From Neorhizobium galegae bv. officinalis (GTDB lineage Bacteria; Pseudomonadota; Alphaproteobacteria; Rhizobiales; Rhizobiaceae), in contig CCRI01000022.1 in the NCBI GenBank assembly GCA_000985875.1, forward strand, positions 1-64,000: DNA of 64,000 bases. The letters run 5' to 3'. Each line of letters begins with the position of its first letter. The stretch's first letter is position 1. Below the pieces are notes generated by a model. The model saw only the letters and a program-made list of their open reading frames with translations, was not told where the DNA came from and did no database searches. The position numbers and the translations under genes are program-made. Positions 1 to 8,942 of the stretch are shown here, piece by piece.

Positions 1-303
1 GCGAACTGTGGTGCTGTCCAGCATGTGCTGCCAATCATCTGTAAGGCCAAGCTCCACAAGCGTTTCCAAGAGCGCATCCCACACCCCTTGCTCGGCCCAG
101 CGCCGGAATCGGACGTAGACGGAATTCCACTTCCCATATCGCTCATGCATATCGCGCCACGGGCAGCCGACCCGCAGGACATGCAGCATGCCGTTCATGA
201 ACTGACGATTATCATGGGAGGGACGCGATTTACGGCCACGCTCTGCAGGAAGAAGCGGTTCTACGATCCGCCATTCTGCGTCGGTTAGGTCTCCACGTGC
301 CAT
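1..303 (-). mobile_element. IS5-family transposase, 5' part (cut by window edge)
   Basis: The minus strand from the ATG at 303 reads an open frame of 101 codons that runs off the window. It begins MARGDLTDAEWRIVEPLLP and contains GCPWRDMHERYGKW and, at the end, MLDSTTVR. This is the N-terminal half (DUF4096 type) of an IS5-family, IS427-like transposase, up to the first catalytic Asp. A strong AGGAGG ribosome site precedes the ATG. The end of the element is probably near 345-375; I could not fix the terminal repeat because the other end lies outside the window. Confidence 0.85.
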
Positions 304-569
304 CGCTGCCTCCTAAAAAGCAGCTTTGAATCAGACCATAACTGATTTGAGAAGACACTTTGTCAACATGACCTAGACACTCAAACGCTGCGGCTGGTTT
401 CAAAGGAGCGGGCCATTCTGGACCTGACGTTCCATGGAAATTGGTTCGTATCCACCCGTTTCTTGGTCTAGACCCTCTACCCCGCCGAAAAACACAGGAG
501 GATGTCCATGCTACAGATTACCTTTCTGGCGGCGACGCCAAGAGCTCTCTGCCGACGTGAGCCGTGGCC

Positions 570-1250
570 TTATCCGAGACCGAGCCTCTTACGCAAATCA
601 GCGTTTTCTACGCGCAGTTTTTCTGCCAGCAATTTGCGTAGATGCTGATTTTCCTGCTCCAGCTGAAGAAGATCGACGAGCTCATCAGTTGCAAAATTGA
701 CCGATACAGCAACCATCTCATCAGGTTTTATAGCCGGTTCTCCAGTGTTTTTCCTGACGCTGGCGCCCGCCGAGAAGCTGAGTTCCTTTTTGCGCGCCCT
801 TGTTTGTCTGCCGCGATCTACGCCCGCTGCACCTGAGAAAGTGGAAGTTTCCGCGTTGACTATGGATGCCGTCTCACTAACCGCTTTCTTGATACGCGGT
901 TTGCGCTGCTTCTTCGATACTGAATCCGGTACAGCCTGTGATCCTTCAGTATCGGTATTGAGTGTCGGATCAACCGGGTTGACGACGGATGTCACTGGTT
1001 CGAGTAATCTTTTCTCTTTCCAAGGCTCTAGAGACAGTGTCGATGGCGCTTGGTCTGTCAACTCGGCCGAAGTCACATCCGCAAGCATATTTTGCTTCCG
1101 AACAAACTTGGAGAAAAGCGTCGCGTCGTCCTGCACTGCACGCGTGATTGATCTGAGGTCGACGTCTCCCCAGATGGTCTTTGAAATTGGCCGCTGAGTT
1201 TTTCGAGAGAGCTTACGTTCGACGATAAAGTGCCGTTGGGGCTTTTTCAT
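570..1250 (-). CDS. SyrB-like transcriptional regulator, long form
   Basis: 226 residues from the ATG at 1250; an upstream in-frame start at 1286 exists, but the family begins at MKKPQRHFIVERK. The N-terminal block (SKTIWGDVDLRSI) resembles the IWG-DLKS motif of rhizobial SyrB-type plasmid proteins. The middle is rich in Lys, Arg, Ser and Thr with KKQRKPRIKK and RKKE, AT-hook-like basic patches. The C-terminus is a predicted coiled coil (LLQLEQENQHLRKLLAEKL) ending in ENADLRKRLGLG. SyrB represses syrM in Sinorhizobium meliloti; the target here is unknown. The C-terminal 40 residues are nearly identical to the protein at 7941-8339. Family assignment is from memory of the motifs. Confidence 0.7.
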   Translation of the reverse strand: MKKPQRHFIVERKLSRKTQRPISKTIWGDVDLRSITRAVQDDATLFSKFVRKQNMLADVTSAELTDQAPSTLSLEPWKEKRLLEPVTSVVNPVDPTLNTDTEGSQAVPDSVSKKQRKPRIKKAVSETASIVNAETSTFSGAAGVDRGRQTRARKKELSFSAGASVRKNTGEPAIKPDEMVAVSVNFATDELVDLLQLEQENQHLRKLLAEKLRVENADLRKRLGLG

Positions 1251-1286
1251 AATTTTGATTCCGAAACTTCCGAGCCGCAGGCTCAA

Positions 1287-1821
1287 CGGTATGACTGAGG
1301 TGATAGGTCGCCTATAAAACTTACTTCACAGACGGTCTAGGTCATTCGCAGATTTCCCAGCCGGACGCAGCTGTTGGAACCGGGATAGTCTGAAATGAGG
1401 CATTTGAGAAAGTTGACCAGCGGAAATCACCTGTCTAGGCATCTGAGACGGGTGCGGATCATCGTGTCTCTACACCTCAACAACGCGCGCCATCACGACC
1501 GGCGTTGGAACATAAGCTCCTCCGCGAGAAATGCACGGGCGCGAACCTCGCGCGCATAAGCCGCGGCCGCTCCTACCCTCTTGCCCAGATCGCCATATGC
1601 TTGACGAAGCGGGGCGTAAAATCGTTGAGCAGCTAAAGCATCTCTTCCGAAAAGAGAACCTGGCCGTCACAGGCGACCGATGCGGCGATTCCGATGGTCG
1701 GAACAGCGATAGCTGCCGTCTGTATCGCTCACACGAATGGCACGCAGAGCGCAACATTCATCGCAGAAGTGTCGTTGCAGGGTATTATCTGCCAGGCAAC
1801 TCTTGAGGAAGGACAATTCAG
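1287..1821. other. Intergenic stretch, no gene recognised
   Basis: Short frames on both strands (for example 1470-1757 minus and 1531-1806 plus) overlap each other and show no recognisable domain. The stretch may be debris of an older gene or element. Only the ribosome site GAGGAAGGA near 1805, serving the gene at 1822, can be assigned. Confidence 0.4.
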
Positions 1822-2511
1822 GTGGACAATCAACGCAGCGCGGGCGGCTACGACAACCTCTGGATAAATCGCGAGGGCCAGGCAGAAGCCTTCGACGCCA
1901 TTGGCGCGCACTACGATGAGGCCTTTCCACACAAACAGGGTCAAGTCTCAGCGGGCGATTGGCTGATCAGGTCCTTGCCGACCGGTTCTCGCGTTCTGGA
2001 TCTGGGCTGCGGTACTGGCGTGCCAACTTCCCGCCAGCTAGTGGCCTCCGGTTTTGAGGTCGTGGGCATCGATCTGTCCGGCGCGATGGTGAAACTCAGC
2101 CAGGACTGTGTGCCTGGCGCAACATTCCACCAAATGGACATTGCCGACTTGCGACCAGGTGGACCGCGGGAACTCGGCCAGTTCGACGCTGTCGCGGCCT
2201 TCTTCTCGCTGCTAATGCTGCCCCGTGCGGAGATTCCCCTCGCGCTCCTGACGATCCGCAATCTGCTGGTGTCTGGTGGCCTGTTCGCCCTATCCATGGT
2301 GGAGGCCGATGTCGACGATTTCCCAATAACGTTCCTCGGAAACAACATCCGTGTCTCCGGCTACCTGCGCGAGGATCTGCGGACAATTATCGCAGAGGCT
2401 GGCTTCCAAATAGTGAAGGAGACCTCGTATACCTGTGCCACGGCTATCGATATGCCGCCGGAGGAACAGATTTTCCTATGCTGTCGTATGAGCCCTTCGC
2501 GCAGCGGCTAG
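1822..2511 (+). CDS. Class I SAM-dependent methyltransferase
   Basis: 229 residues, GTG start at 1822 preceded by GAGGAAGGA. Motif I, VLDLGCGTGVPT, lies near residue 55 and is followed by the acidic end of strand 2 in VVGIDLSG; the motif IV region reads FDAVAAFFSLLML. This is the Rossmann-like core of a small-molecule methyltransferase (Methyltransf_25/11 type), but the substrate cannot be told. The gene stands alone between decayed DNA on both sides, so context gives no clue. The last residues MSPSRSG look like a read-out into non-homologous sequence, so the natural C-terminus may be slightly altered. Confidence 0.8.
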   Translation: MDNQRSAGGYDNLWINREGQAEAFDAIGAHYDEAFPHKQGQVSAGDWLIRSLPTGSRVLDLGCGTGVPTSRQLVASGFEVVGIDLSGAMVKLSQDCVPGATFHQMDIADLRPGGPRELGQFDAVAAFFSLLMLPRAEIPLALLTIRNLLVSGGLFALSMVEADVDDFPITFLGNNIRVSGYLREDLRTIIAEAGFQIVKETSYTCATAIDMPPEEQIFLCCRMSPSRSG

Positions 2512-3057
2512 ATGTTCATCCATTGTCGGCAGATCGGCGGTGTGGCGGGCGATCACCGATGCGCCCTTCGTGCCCGAACGGGAAGCGCACGCGTTGGATC
2601 GGACCGCTTAGGAACAGAAGAGTTCCGGCGCTCTGTCGCCGGATCAAGTGGCAAGGAGGCGAATGCGCCATGATCCCAACGGACAAATCTCGATACGGAT
2701 CAGACTGTCTTCCTCAATGCGTCCTCGAGCGTGACAGCGATAAGGCGATCGACATGGCGGATCTCATCGTGGCCAGCGGCATAGACCGCGTTAGATCGGC
2801 CGAACATATGACTGCACGTCCGAAAACCAAAGTCTGAACCCTGCTGACAACGTGACGACTTGTTAACTCATAGCGGGACCGCGTCCAGCGCCCGATGACA
2901 GCTTTACTGCTTTGGGGCAACCGGTGAGCTCTTTCTAATCAGGCGAAAGGTTTTCAGGTGAACGCTCTCCAGGCGATCGTGGCCAGGCAGTAGATAGGTT
3001 GTGAGCCTTGTCGCTGGTTGGCGTGGTCCTCCGGTCGGCACAGGTGTAGCGTTCCGC
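2512..3057. other. Gap with no convincing gene
   Basis: Small overlapping frames only (2478-2837 plus, 2714-2920 minus). None shows a known motif, and the translated text has the Arg/Ser/Pro-rich look of shadow frames in GC-rich DNA. Probably non-coding or decayed. Confidence 0.4.
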
Positions 3058-3825
3058 TCACACATAGGCGGCTTCAATACCGCCATCGATCGGCAAGTTG
3101 GCGCCGACGATCCAGCGGGCATCGTCCGACAACAGGAACACGATCGGCCCTGCTATCTCATCGGGAAGCGCCGGACGCTTCACGAGGGCCGAATCGCGAT
3201 CGACGCGTTCCTGTCCGAGCATCGAAACGAAATCGCCGAGGATGGGCGTGAAAACCGGACCCGGTGCCACCGAATTCATGCGAATGTTGTCCTGCATGAA
3301 AAGTTCTAAGCTGCGCTTCTTGGTCCAGACGATTAGGGCCTCCTTGAAATACTGGTAGCAGTTCTCCTGCTGCACCGGGTTTGTGTCGAGCCAGGCCTTG
3401 CCCAGTACGAAGCTTGCCGCTGCCGCCAGTTCCTTGTGCGCGTCGAGACGGTGCGGCCAGTCGGCGCCGAGAATAGAGGCGATATTGACAATCGAGGCGC
3501 CCTTCAGCATGCGCGGCACGAGCGCTTCCGTCAGGTGGCGCAGGCCGAGATAGTTCACCCGAGCAACAATGTCGCTGTTAACTGTACCGGGCACGCCCGC
3601 GGCATTGACGAGGCCATCGATGCGATCGGGAAGCGCGGTAATGGCGGCGTCGATGACGGCCGGATCGCCGAGGTCCATCTTGACGAAGCCGTCAAGTGTG
3701 AGAAGCGTGTCATTGCGGTCGATACCGATGACACGCGCGCCCTCAAAACGTGCAAGCCGCGCGACTTCCCCGCCGATGCCGGAGGACGACCCAGTAATCA
3801 CGATAGTCTTGCCATGCAGTTTCAT
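3058..3825 (-). CDS. calA: SDR oxidoreductase, coniferyl-alcohol dehydrogenase type
   Basis: 255 residues from the ATG at 3825 with AGGAG just upstream; the longer frame to 3966 is not needed. NAD-binding TGSSSGIGG is near residue 11, NAAG near 82, and the catalytic pair appears as YQYFKEAL (YxxxK). The C-terminal part (MNSVAPGPVFTPIL, MLGQERVDRD, WIVGANLPIDGG) follows Pseudomonas CalA closely as I remember it. Coniferyl-alcohol dehydrogenase oxidises cinnamyl- and benzyl-type alcohols to aldehydes with NAD+. It lies downstream of the benzaldehyde-type dehydrogenase on the same strand, so alcohol and aldehyde oxidation are coupled. Its paralogue in this window is at 16447-17253. Confidence 0.8.
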   Translation of the reverse strand: MKLHGKTIVITGSSSGIGGEVARLARFEGARVIGIDRNDTLLTLDGFVKMDLGDPAVIDAAITALPDRIDGLVNAAGVPGTVNSDIVARVNYLGLRHLTEALVPRMLKGASIVNIASILGADWPHRLDAHKELAAAASFVLGKAWLDTNPVQQENCYQYFKEALIVWTKKRSLELFMQDNIRMNSVAPGPVFTPILGDFVSMLGQERVDRDSALVKRPALPDEIAGPIVFLLSDDARWIVGANLPIDGGIEAAYV

Positions 3826-3917
3826 GGTTAAGCTCCTTACACGTCTGAGGTATCGACCGGCCCGGTGGGGTGCGGCGGGACCGACCGAAAAGGAATTCTT
3901 GGGAGACGCCCACGATG

Positions 3918-5390
3918 TCAGAACGGATAGGCGGTGGCTTGGTCCTTGACCGAGACCCACTGCCACTGGGTCAATTCCTCAATATCGGAGGGACCGCCCA
4001 TGCGGCTGCCATTACCGGATTTGCCGCGACCGCCGAACGGCGCATAGGGGCCACCATTCACCGTCTGGTCGTTGATGTGGAGTTGACCGACATTCAGCTG
4101 ATTGCCAAGCGCCATGGCGCGCGCGACATTGCGCGAAATAACGCCGGCGGCAAGGCCGTGGTCTGAACGATTCACTATTGCGACCGCGTCTTCATCGCGC
4201 TGGAAGGACACGACGCAGGCGACGGGGCCGAAGATCTCCTCGTTGAACGCCCGCATGTCCGGCCTGACGTCCGTCAAAACCGTCGCCTTGTAGAAGCGCC
4301 CATCATGGGTGCCACCCGCTAAAAGCTGAGCGCCTTTTGCGATGGCATCATCGACAATAGCTTGGATAGAAGCCACCTGTTGATCCGAAATAATCGGTCC
4401 GAGCGCCACCTGGTGGCCGGAGGGATCGCCGACCTGCAGATGCCCAGCCTTCGTCGCCAGCCGTTCACTGAGTCCAGTAGCGATCTTCTCGTCGGCGAGG
4501 ACCAAGCCGGTTGCCATGCAGATCTGCCCTTGATGCAAGAAGGCGCCCCAGGCGGCGTTAGAAGCAGCGACATCGAGATCGGCGTCGTCGAGGATAATCA
4601 GGGCATTTTTGCCGCCCAGTTCCAATTGCACCTTCTTCAGGTGCTTGCCGCATAATTCGCCGACCTTTGAGCCGCCACGTACCGATCCTGTAAACGAGAC
4701 CATGGCGACATTGTCATCGATGCAGAGTGCCTCGCCGGCATCGGCGCCACCGGGAATGATGTGCAGCACGCCTTCCGGTAGTCCGGCTTCCTCGAATATA
4801 CGGGCAATGATGAAGCCGCCGGAAATGGGGGTGCGTGGATCGGGCTTGTGAACTATCGTATTGCCAAGGGCCAAGGCCGGCGCGATCGAGCGGATCGACA
4901 ACACGAGCGGGAAATTGAAGGGTGAAATCACACCGACTACGCCGTGCGGCACCCGGCGCGCATAATGCGTGCGCGTGTCCATGCCCGGCAGGAAGGTGCC
5001 GGTGGCAGCCATGGCAAGCGTTGCGGCATGGCGGATGAAGAGCGCGCCATGCTCTACTTCGATCATTGCCTTAGCGTGAATTGAACCGGATTCCCGCATG
5101 ATCCACGGTGCCAGTTCTTCGCCATGTTTCTCCAGCAGATCGGCGGCCCTACTGAGTATTCTTGCGCGCTCGCCGGCGAGCGTCTCCGCCCAGCTCTTCT
5201 GAGCTGCCTTTGCCTCGCGGGCGGCGCGGGCAATATCTGCCGGCCCACCGAAACCCACAGTGGCAACATGCAATCCGGTAGCAGGATCCGTAACGTTCAG
5301 GGTTCCAGCAGCTGTCGCCTGCCAGCCGGAGAAGAAGGCTAGGCCATCCCAGCGGTCGGATTGCAGAAAGTTGGGTTTGTGGACGTTCAC
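3918..5390 (-). CDS. Benzaldehyde-type aldehyde dehydrogenase (XylC-like)
   Basis: 490 residues from the GTG at 5390, chosen because GAGGAG lies nine bases upstream; the frame can be extended only to a TTG at 5426. It is a full-length NAD(P)-dependent ALDH: cofactor region ISPFNFPLVLS, FTGSVRGG, general-base Glu in LELGGKNAL, nucleophile Cys in HQGQICMATG, and the EEIFGPV motif. The N-terminal text (SDRWDGLAFFSGW) and overall pattern fit bacterial benzaldehyde dehydrogenases such as XylC. It should oxidise an aromatic aldehyde to the acid in the cytoplasm. It is the first gene of a two-gene operon with the CalA-like SDR and sits behind a sigma-54 promoter facing the XylR-type activator. Confidence 0.8.
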   Translation of the reverse strand: MNVHKPNFLQSDRWDGLAFFSGWQATAAGTLNVTDPATGLHVATVGFGGPADIARAAREAKAAQKSWAETLAGERARILSRAADLLEKHGEELAPWIMRESGSIHAKAMIEVEHGALFIRHAATLAMAATGTFLPGMDTRTHYARRVPHGVVGVISPFNFPLVLSIRSIAPALALGNTIVHKPDPRTPISGGFIIARIFEEAGLPEGVLHIIPGGADAGEALCIDDNVAMVSFTGSVRGGSKVGELCGKHLKKVQLELGGKNALIILDDADLDVAASNAAWGAFLHQGQICMATGLVLADEKIATGLSERLATKAGHLQVGDPSGHQVALGPIISDQQVASIQAIVDDAIAKGAQLLAGGTHDGRFYKATVLTDVRPDMRAFNEEIFGPVACVVSFQRDEDAVAIVNRSDHGLAAGVISRNVARAMALGNQLNVGQLHINDQTVNGGPYAPFGGRGKSGNGSRMGGPSDIEELTQWQWVSVKDQATAYPF

Positions 5391-5521
5391 GATGAAGCTC
5401 TCCTCAGCTTTGGTTTTTGGGGACAACGCTCTGCCGTGGGCGGGGATCGTCGTCTGACCCTTTCGCTCGGTCTACTGTGTTGTCGTCCTCCGACCCGTCT
5501 CCTCAACGGATGGCAGTCAGC

Positions 5522-5537
5522 AGCAAACCGCGTGCCA
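5522..5537 (-). promoter_or_regulatory. Sigma-54 (-24/-12) promoter of the aldehyde/alcohol dehydrogenase operon
   Basis: Read on the minus strand the site is TGGCACGCGGTTTGCT, that is TGGCAC-N5-TTGC, matching the sigma-54 consensus at every core base. The predicted transcript start is about 5512, leaving a leader of roughly 120 bases to the GTG at 5390. The neighbouring gene encodes a sigma-54 activator, which strengthens the call. Confidence 0.85.
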
Positions 5538-5646
5538 GGTCGAGACAAAGGCAAATCTACAGCCTCCCTCCACCGTACCGAACTGGAATGGCTTGGCTTT
5601 TTCGGAATATCACCCATTTCGCCCTTTCTACTCCTTGCTTGCGAAA

Positions 5647-5694
5647 CTTCATCAAATGATAAAAAACATGATCATGATCGATAAATTGATGAAG
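5647..5694. promoter_or_regulatory. Inverted repeat, candidate upstream activator site
   Basis: CTTCATCAA (5647-5655) and its exact complement TTGATGAAG (5686-5694) flank an AT-rich core with CATGATCATGATCGAT. The site is 110-170 bases upstream of the sigma-54 promoter, the usual position for XylR/DmpR-type enhancer binding, and immediately before the activator gene, allowing autoregulation. Binding by the neighbouring regulator is inferred. Confidence 0.5.
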
Positions 5695-5702
5695 GTGCTC
5701 GC

Positions 5703-7499
5703 GTGGTGATGGATCGACTGCCAAAACTGATTTCGCTCGCTGATGCGTCCAGGAAGACCGGCAAGATGGTTTCTCGGGGTGCCTTTGACGAACTGGACAC
5801 CGGTGCGTCCCCCACGCTGAGCGAATTGGCGCAAGCCCTTCATTTTTCGCTGGGCGACGGCCGTATCTGGCTCAACGATCAGCGCATGCTGCTGATGCAG
5901 GCGCAGGTGCTCGGCCGCCTACGGCAGGAGGTGATCGAAGCCTTCGGAGTGGAGGCTGCCAAAGGCATGTTCATGCGGGTCGGCTACATGCAGGGCGTGC
6001 GTGATGCGGAACTGATCCAAAAGCGCTTCCCAAACGAGGATCTGACCCATGCTCTGGCGGCCGGCCCGCGGGTTCACACTCTGGAAGGTTTTGTGAAGGT
6101 GACGACGCGGCATTTTCGCTTCGACGTTATGAAGGGCACCTATTTCGGGGAGTTTCTTTGGGAGGATTCCTCCGAAGCGGCGGAACATATTGCCCATCAC
6201 GGGCTCGCAACCGAGCCCGTCTGCTGGATGCAGACGGGTTATCCAACCGGCTACACGAGCAAGCTTTTCAAGCGACCGGTGATCTTCCGCGAGATCGAAT
6301 GCTCAGCCATGGGCGCGCAGCGCTGTCTGGTTGTGGGCCAAAATGCCGAGGAATGGGGTAACGACGCGCCGGAGCGCGCCTATTTCGGGCTCGAATGGAA
6401 GCCCCGGCGTCGAGAGACGATGGGGGACGCTACACCGGAGCAGAACGGCGACAAGGACGGCTCACGCGAACCCACGGAGTCCAAGACCACGGACGAGATC
6501 ATCGGCGCTTCTGCGAGCTTCCTGCGGGCGCGCGCCATGGTCGAGAAAGTGGCCGACACCGATGCGACTGTGCTTTTGATCGGCGAATCCGGCGTCGGAA
6601 AGGAGCTTTTTTCGCAAAAACTGCACCGCTTAAGCCCACGCTCCAAGGGTCCTTTCGTCGCTATCAACTGTGCGGCCATCCCGGATAACTTGGTTGAGTC
6701 AGAACTGTTCGGCGTCGAAAAAGGTGCATTTACCGGCGCAGTCGCCTCTCGCGCAGGCTATTTCGAGCGGGCCGCCTCCGGCACAATTTTTCTCGATGAG
6801 ATTGCTTCGCTTGCCTACGCGGCCCAAGGCAAGCTTCTGCGCGCGATTCAGGAGCGGCAGATCGAGCGGGTCGGCGGTTCCCGCACGGTGCCGGCCAATG
6901 TGCGGGTAATTGCTGCCTCCAACGTGGAACTGGCGGATGAGGTACGGGCCGGACGGTTTCGCCAGGACCTCTATTTCCGCCTCTGCGTCTTTCCGATCGC
7001 AATCCCGCCTCTTCGGGAACGCCGCGACGACATCTCGTTCTTGGTATCGCATTTCCTCAGACAGTTCAACATCCGCCATCGTCGCGACTGTAGCGGGCTG
7101 ACGCATCGGGCGATGGATGCGCTGCTGGCCTATGATTTTCCGGGCAATATCCGAGAATTGCAGAACATGATTGAGCGCGGCGTGATATTTGCCGATGCTG
7201 GCGCCCAGATCGACATACAGCATTTGTTTTCAGGTCGCGAGATGTCACGCGTTTATCCGCAGCAATTGAGCGAGGACGGCCGAATCTGGCTTCCGGCGCC
7301 GCGCAAACACGCAGCCAATACTGCCTTGGGAGTGGGTATCACCTCCACCGACGACTTAGTCAAAGCCGAAGAGGCGCTTTATCGTGCTGCGCTGGCCGAC
7401 GCGGGAGGCAATATCTCGTCAGCTGCCCGTCGCCTTGGCCTGACACGGGCAAAGCTCGACTACCGCCTGAAGAAGCATGGCCTTGCCGGCGCTCGCTAA
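5703..7499 (+). CDS. XylR/DmpR-type sigma-54-dependent activator
   Basis: 598 residues (GTG at 5703; ATG at 5709 is also possible). The order is a XylR_N sensor domain (about 20-130), a V4R domain (about 145-215, with conserved Cys in REIEC and QRCLV), a short linker, the AAA+ sigma-54 interaction domain (about 265-500) and a C-terminal Fis-type helix-turn-helix (SSAARRLGLTRAKLDYRLKK). Walker A GESGVGKE is at 294-301 and the sigma-54 contact loop GAFTGA at 341-346; TIFLDEI is Walker B. Such proteins bind aromatic effectors directly through the N-terminal domain. It is divergent from the dehydrogenase operon, whose sigma-54 promoter it most likely drives. Confidence 0.92.
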   Translation: MVMDRLPKLISLADASRKTGKMVSRGAFDELDTGASPTLSELAQALHFSLGDGRIWLNDQRMLLMQAQVLGRLRQEVIEAFGVEAAKGMFMRVGYMQGVRDAELIQKRFPNEDLTHALAAGPRVHTLEGFVKVTTRHFRFDVMKGTYFGEFLWEDSSEAAEHIAHHGLATEPVCWMQTGYPTGYTSKLFKRPVIFREIECSAMGAQRCLVVGQNAEEWGNDAPERAYFGLEWKPRRRETMGDATPEQNGDKDGSREPTESKTTDEIIGASASFLRARAMVEKVADTDATVLLIGESGVGKELFSQKLHRLSPRSKGPFVAINCAAIPDNLVESELFGVEKGAFTGAVASRAGYFERAASGTIFLDEIASLAYAAQGKLLRAIQERQIERVGGSRTVPANVRVIAASNVELADEVRAGRFRQDLYFRLCVFPIAIPPLRERRDDISFLVSHFLRQFNIRHRRDCSGLTHRAMDALLAYDFPGNIRELQNMIERGVIFADAGAQIDIQHLFSGREMSRVYPQQLSEDGRIWLPAPRKHAANTALGVGITSTDDLVKAEEALYRAALADAGGNISSAARRLGLTRAKLDYRLKKHGLAGAR

Positions 7500-7940
7500 C
7501 ATCGCGGCGCCGGATTGTCCCGCTTTGGTAGCTCATCGTGCGAGCCAACTGGCCGAGGCGTCGATGTCGCCCGGCGGGCCGGCTTGATGCGTACGGGTTG
7601 TACTGTCTGCGGCCTTGGCGGATGCACGTCCCCGCGCGTCGCTCCCCGCATTGTCTGCCTGTACCGAATTTGGTCAATTTGCTGCATGAGATCGGTTCGG
7701 GTACGGTATTGCCCTTACCCTCGTTGATCGACCCCTCTCGGACGAGGCCGGCCCTCACTAAAGCTGGCTCAGGGCGGAGCTTGATCCGAGGTCGGTATCC
7801 TGAGAATCAGCATTGACGTTACGGGTGAGGAAAAGCAGTTCGCCTTGGCGAAAGAAGGAAACGCCTTCACCTAACCGCCGCCGAGATAATCGTCTCGGTG
7901 AGCATGACAATGCGGCCAGCGCTTGACCCACGGCTGCCGA
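7500..7940. other. Gap, no gene recognised; one hairpin
   Basis: No domain or conserved motif is visible in the short overlapping frames between the XylR-type gene and the SyrB-like gene. A perfect hairpin CCGAGA-TAATCG-TCTCGG (7881-7898) lies 40 bases past the stop of the minus-strand SyrB-like gene. It has no U-tract and is at best a weak terminator or stabilising 3' structure. Confidence 0.4.
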
Positions 7941-8339
7941 TCAACCGAGGTTGAGCCGCTTTCGCAGATCGGCATTTTCAGCACGCAGCTTCTCGGACAG
8001 CTGCTTGCGCAGTCTTTGGTTTTCGTCTTCCAGCTGCAGAAGATCCGCAAACTCGTCAACTGCTGCCACCGACGGATCAGTCGCTGCCTGCACCGCCTTC
8101 GGAGCACGTTTGAGAGGCGCAAGTTTGGCGCTTGGCGCACCTTCGTCGGACCTTGCCTTGCGGCCTCTCCTCGGCTTGACCGCTGCGGCATTCGAAGTCG
8201 CTGCCGGTTGCGCCGAAACTGCGGCTGAGGCCGTTTCAGCCGCCGCCTTTTTGGCGCGAGGTTTGCGCTCCTTCTTCGGTGCGGGCGCCGCAACCGTCGG
8301 TGTGTCAGCATCAATCGTCGTATTCATATCGTCGGCCAT
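7941..8339 (-). CDS. SyrB-like transcriptional regulator, short form
   Basis: 132 residues from the ATG at 8339 (MADDMNTTIDADTP), with AGGAGA eight bases upstream. The basic block KKERKPRAKKAAAE and later RRGRKARS are AT-hook-like. The C-terminus (EFADLLQLEDENQRLRKQ ... ENADLRKRLNLG) is a coiled coil nearly identical to that of the gene at 570-1250. The layout (short acidic start, Ala/Lys-rich low-complexity middle, C-terminal coiled coil) is that of rhizobial SyrB. It probably acts as a dimeric DNA-associated regulator; the target is unknown. Confidence 0.75.
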   Translation of the reverse strand: MADDMNTTIDADTPTVAAPAPKKERKPRAKKAAAETASAAVSAQPAATSNAAAVKPRRGRKARSDEGAPSAKLAPLKRAPKAVQAATDPSVAAVDEFADLLQLEDENQRLRKQLSEKLRAENADLRKRLNLG

Positions 8340-8498
8340 TATGGTCTCCTGTAAAGCCGCTGCATTTGTCTCCTGCTCAATCGACGGTGTCAACAACACC
8401 GCAGCCTGTTGTTCTCCGACGAAAGACATTCAGGCGGCGGCTAAGCTTGGGGAAGGAATGGCATTGCTTCTTCAAAGCCTATGTCCGCAATCACTCCA

Positions 8499-8735
8499 GT
8501 TGCCGGCTTCCGCGAATCTGAACCAGCTCAGAAAGAATGATTATGAGCGCTGGCCACGGCGCTTCCGGCAGGTCGGAGCGGGGATCCTCTGTCTCCAGCT
8601 CACAGTGCAGATCTGCGGCGACGCCGGCGACAGATCGAGATAGGGGTGGTCCGCAGCTCCTTCACCAAGGCGCCTTCGACTTTCGCGATTTCCACCTCCG
8701 CCTTTTAGGCCTTGGAGTAACCTATCCGCCTGCAT
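8499..8735 (-). pseudogene. Fragment of the 215-residue rhizobial protein family (copy 1)
   Basis: About 235 bases match the 3' end of the intact gene at 30118-30765 almost base for base in places (for example the stretches encoding the ESALAKEL region and the downstream TGGCCACGGCGC). The reading frame here is broken by stops and shifts, so only a C-terminal fragment survives. A second broken copy is at 29619-29939. Confidence 0.7.
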
Positions 8736-8942
8736 CGAACGGACCTCGCGTATGAAACTGAAATGCCAATGCAGATGACCGAGCTAACCTCGAAGCCCCA
8801 GTCTAGACGTTATCGAAAATCCCGGGGCCTGCGCCTGTTGCGCTGTCGCAAAAGGGGTCCTTGCGACAGCTTATCCTTCTCACGGTCCTCTACCAGAACC
8901 GGCCCCTATTGAGGAGAAGTTCAGCCGTTTCCGAAAAAACCA

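Noticed and set aside
3825..3966. N-terminal extension of the CalA-like SDR to 3966
   Set aside because: The extension is Arg/Pro-rich shadow text, overlaps the end of the upstream aldehyde dehydrogenase, and the ATG at 3825 has a good ribosome site.
7881..7898. CCGAGA hairpin as a rho-independent terminator
   Set aside because: It is short and has no following U-tract, so I list it only as a hairpin.
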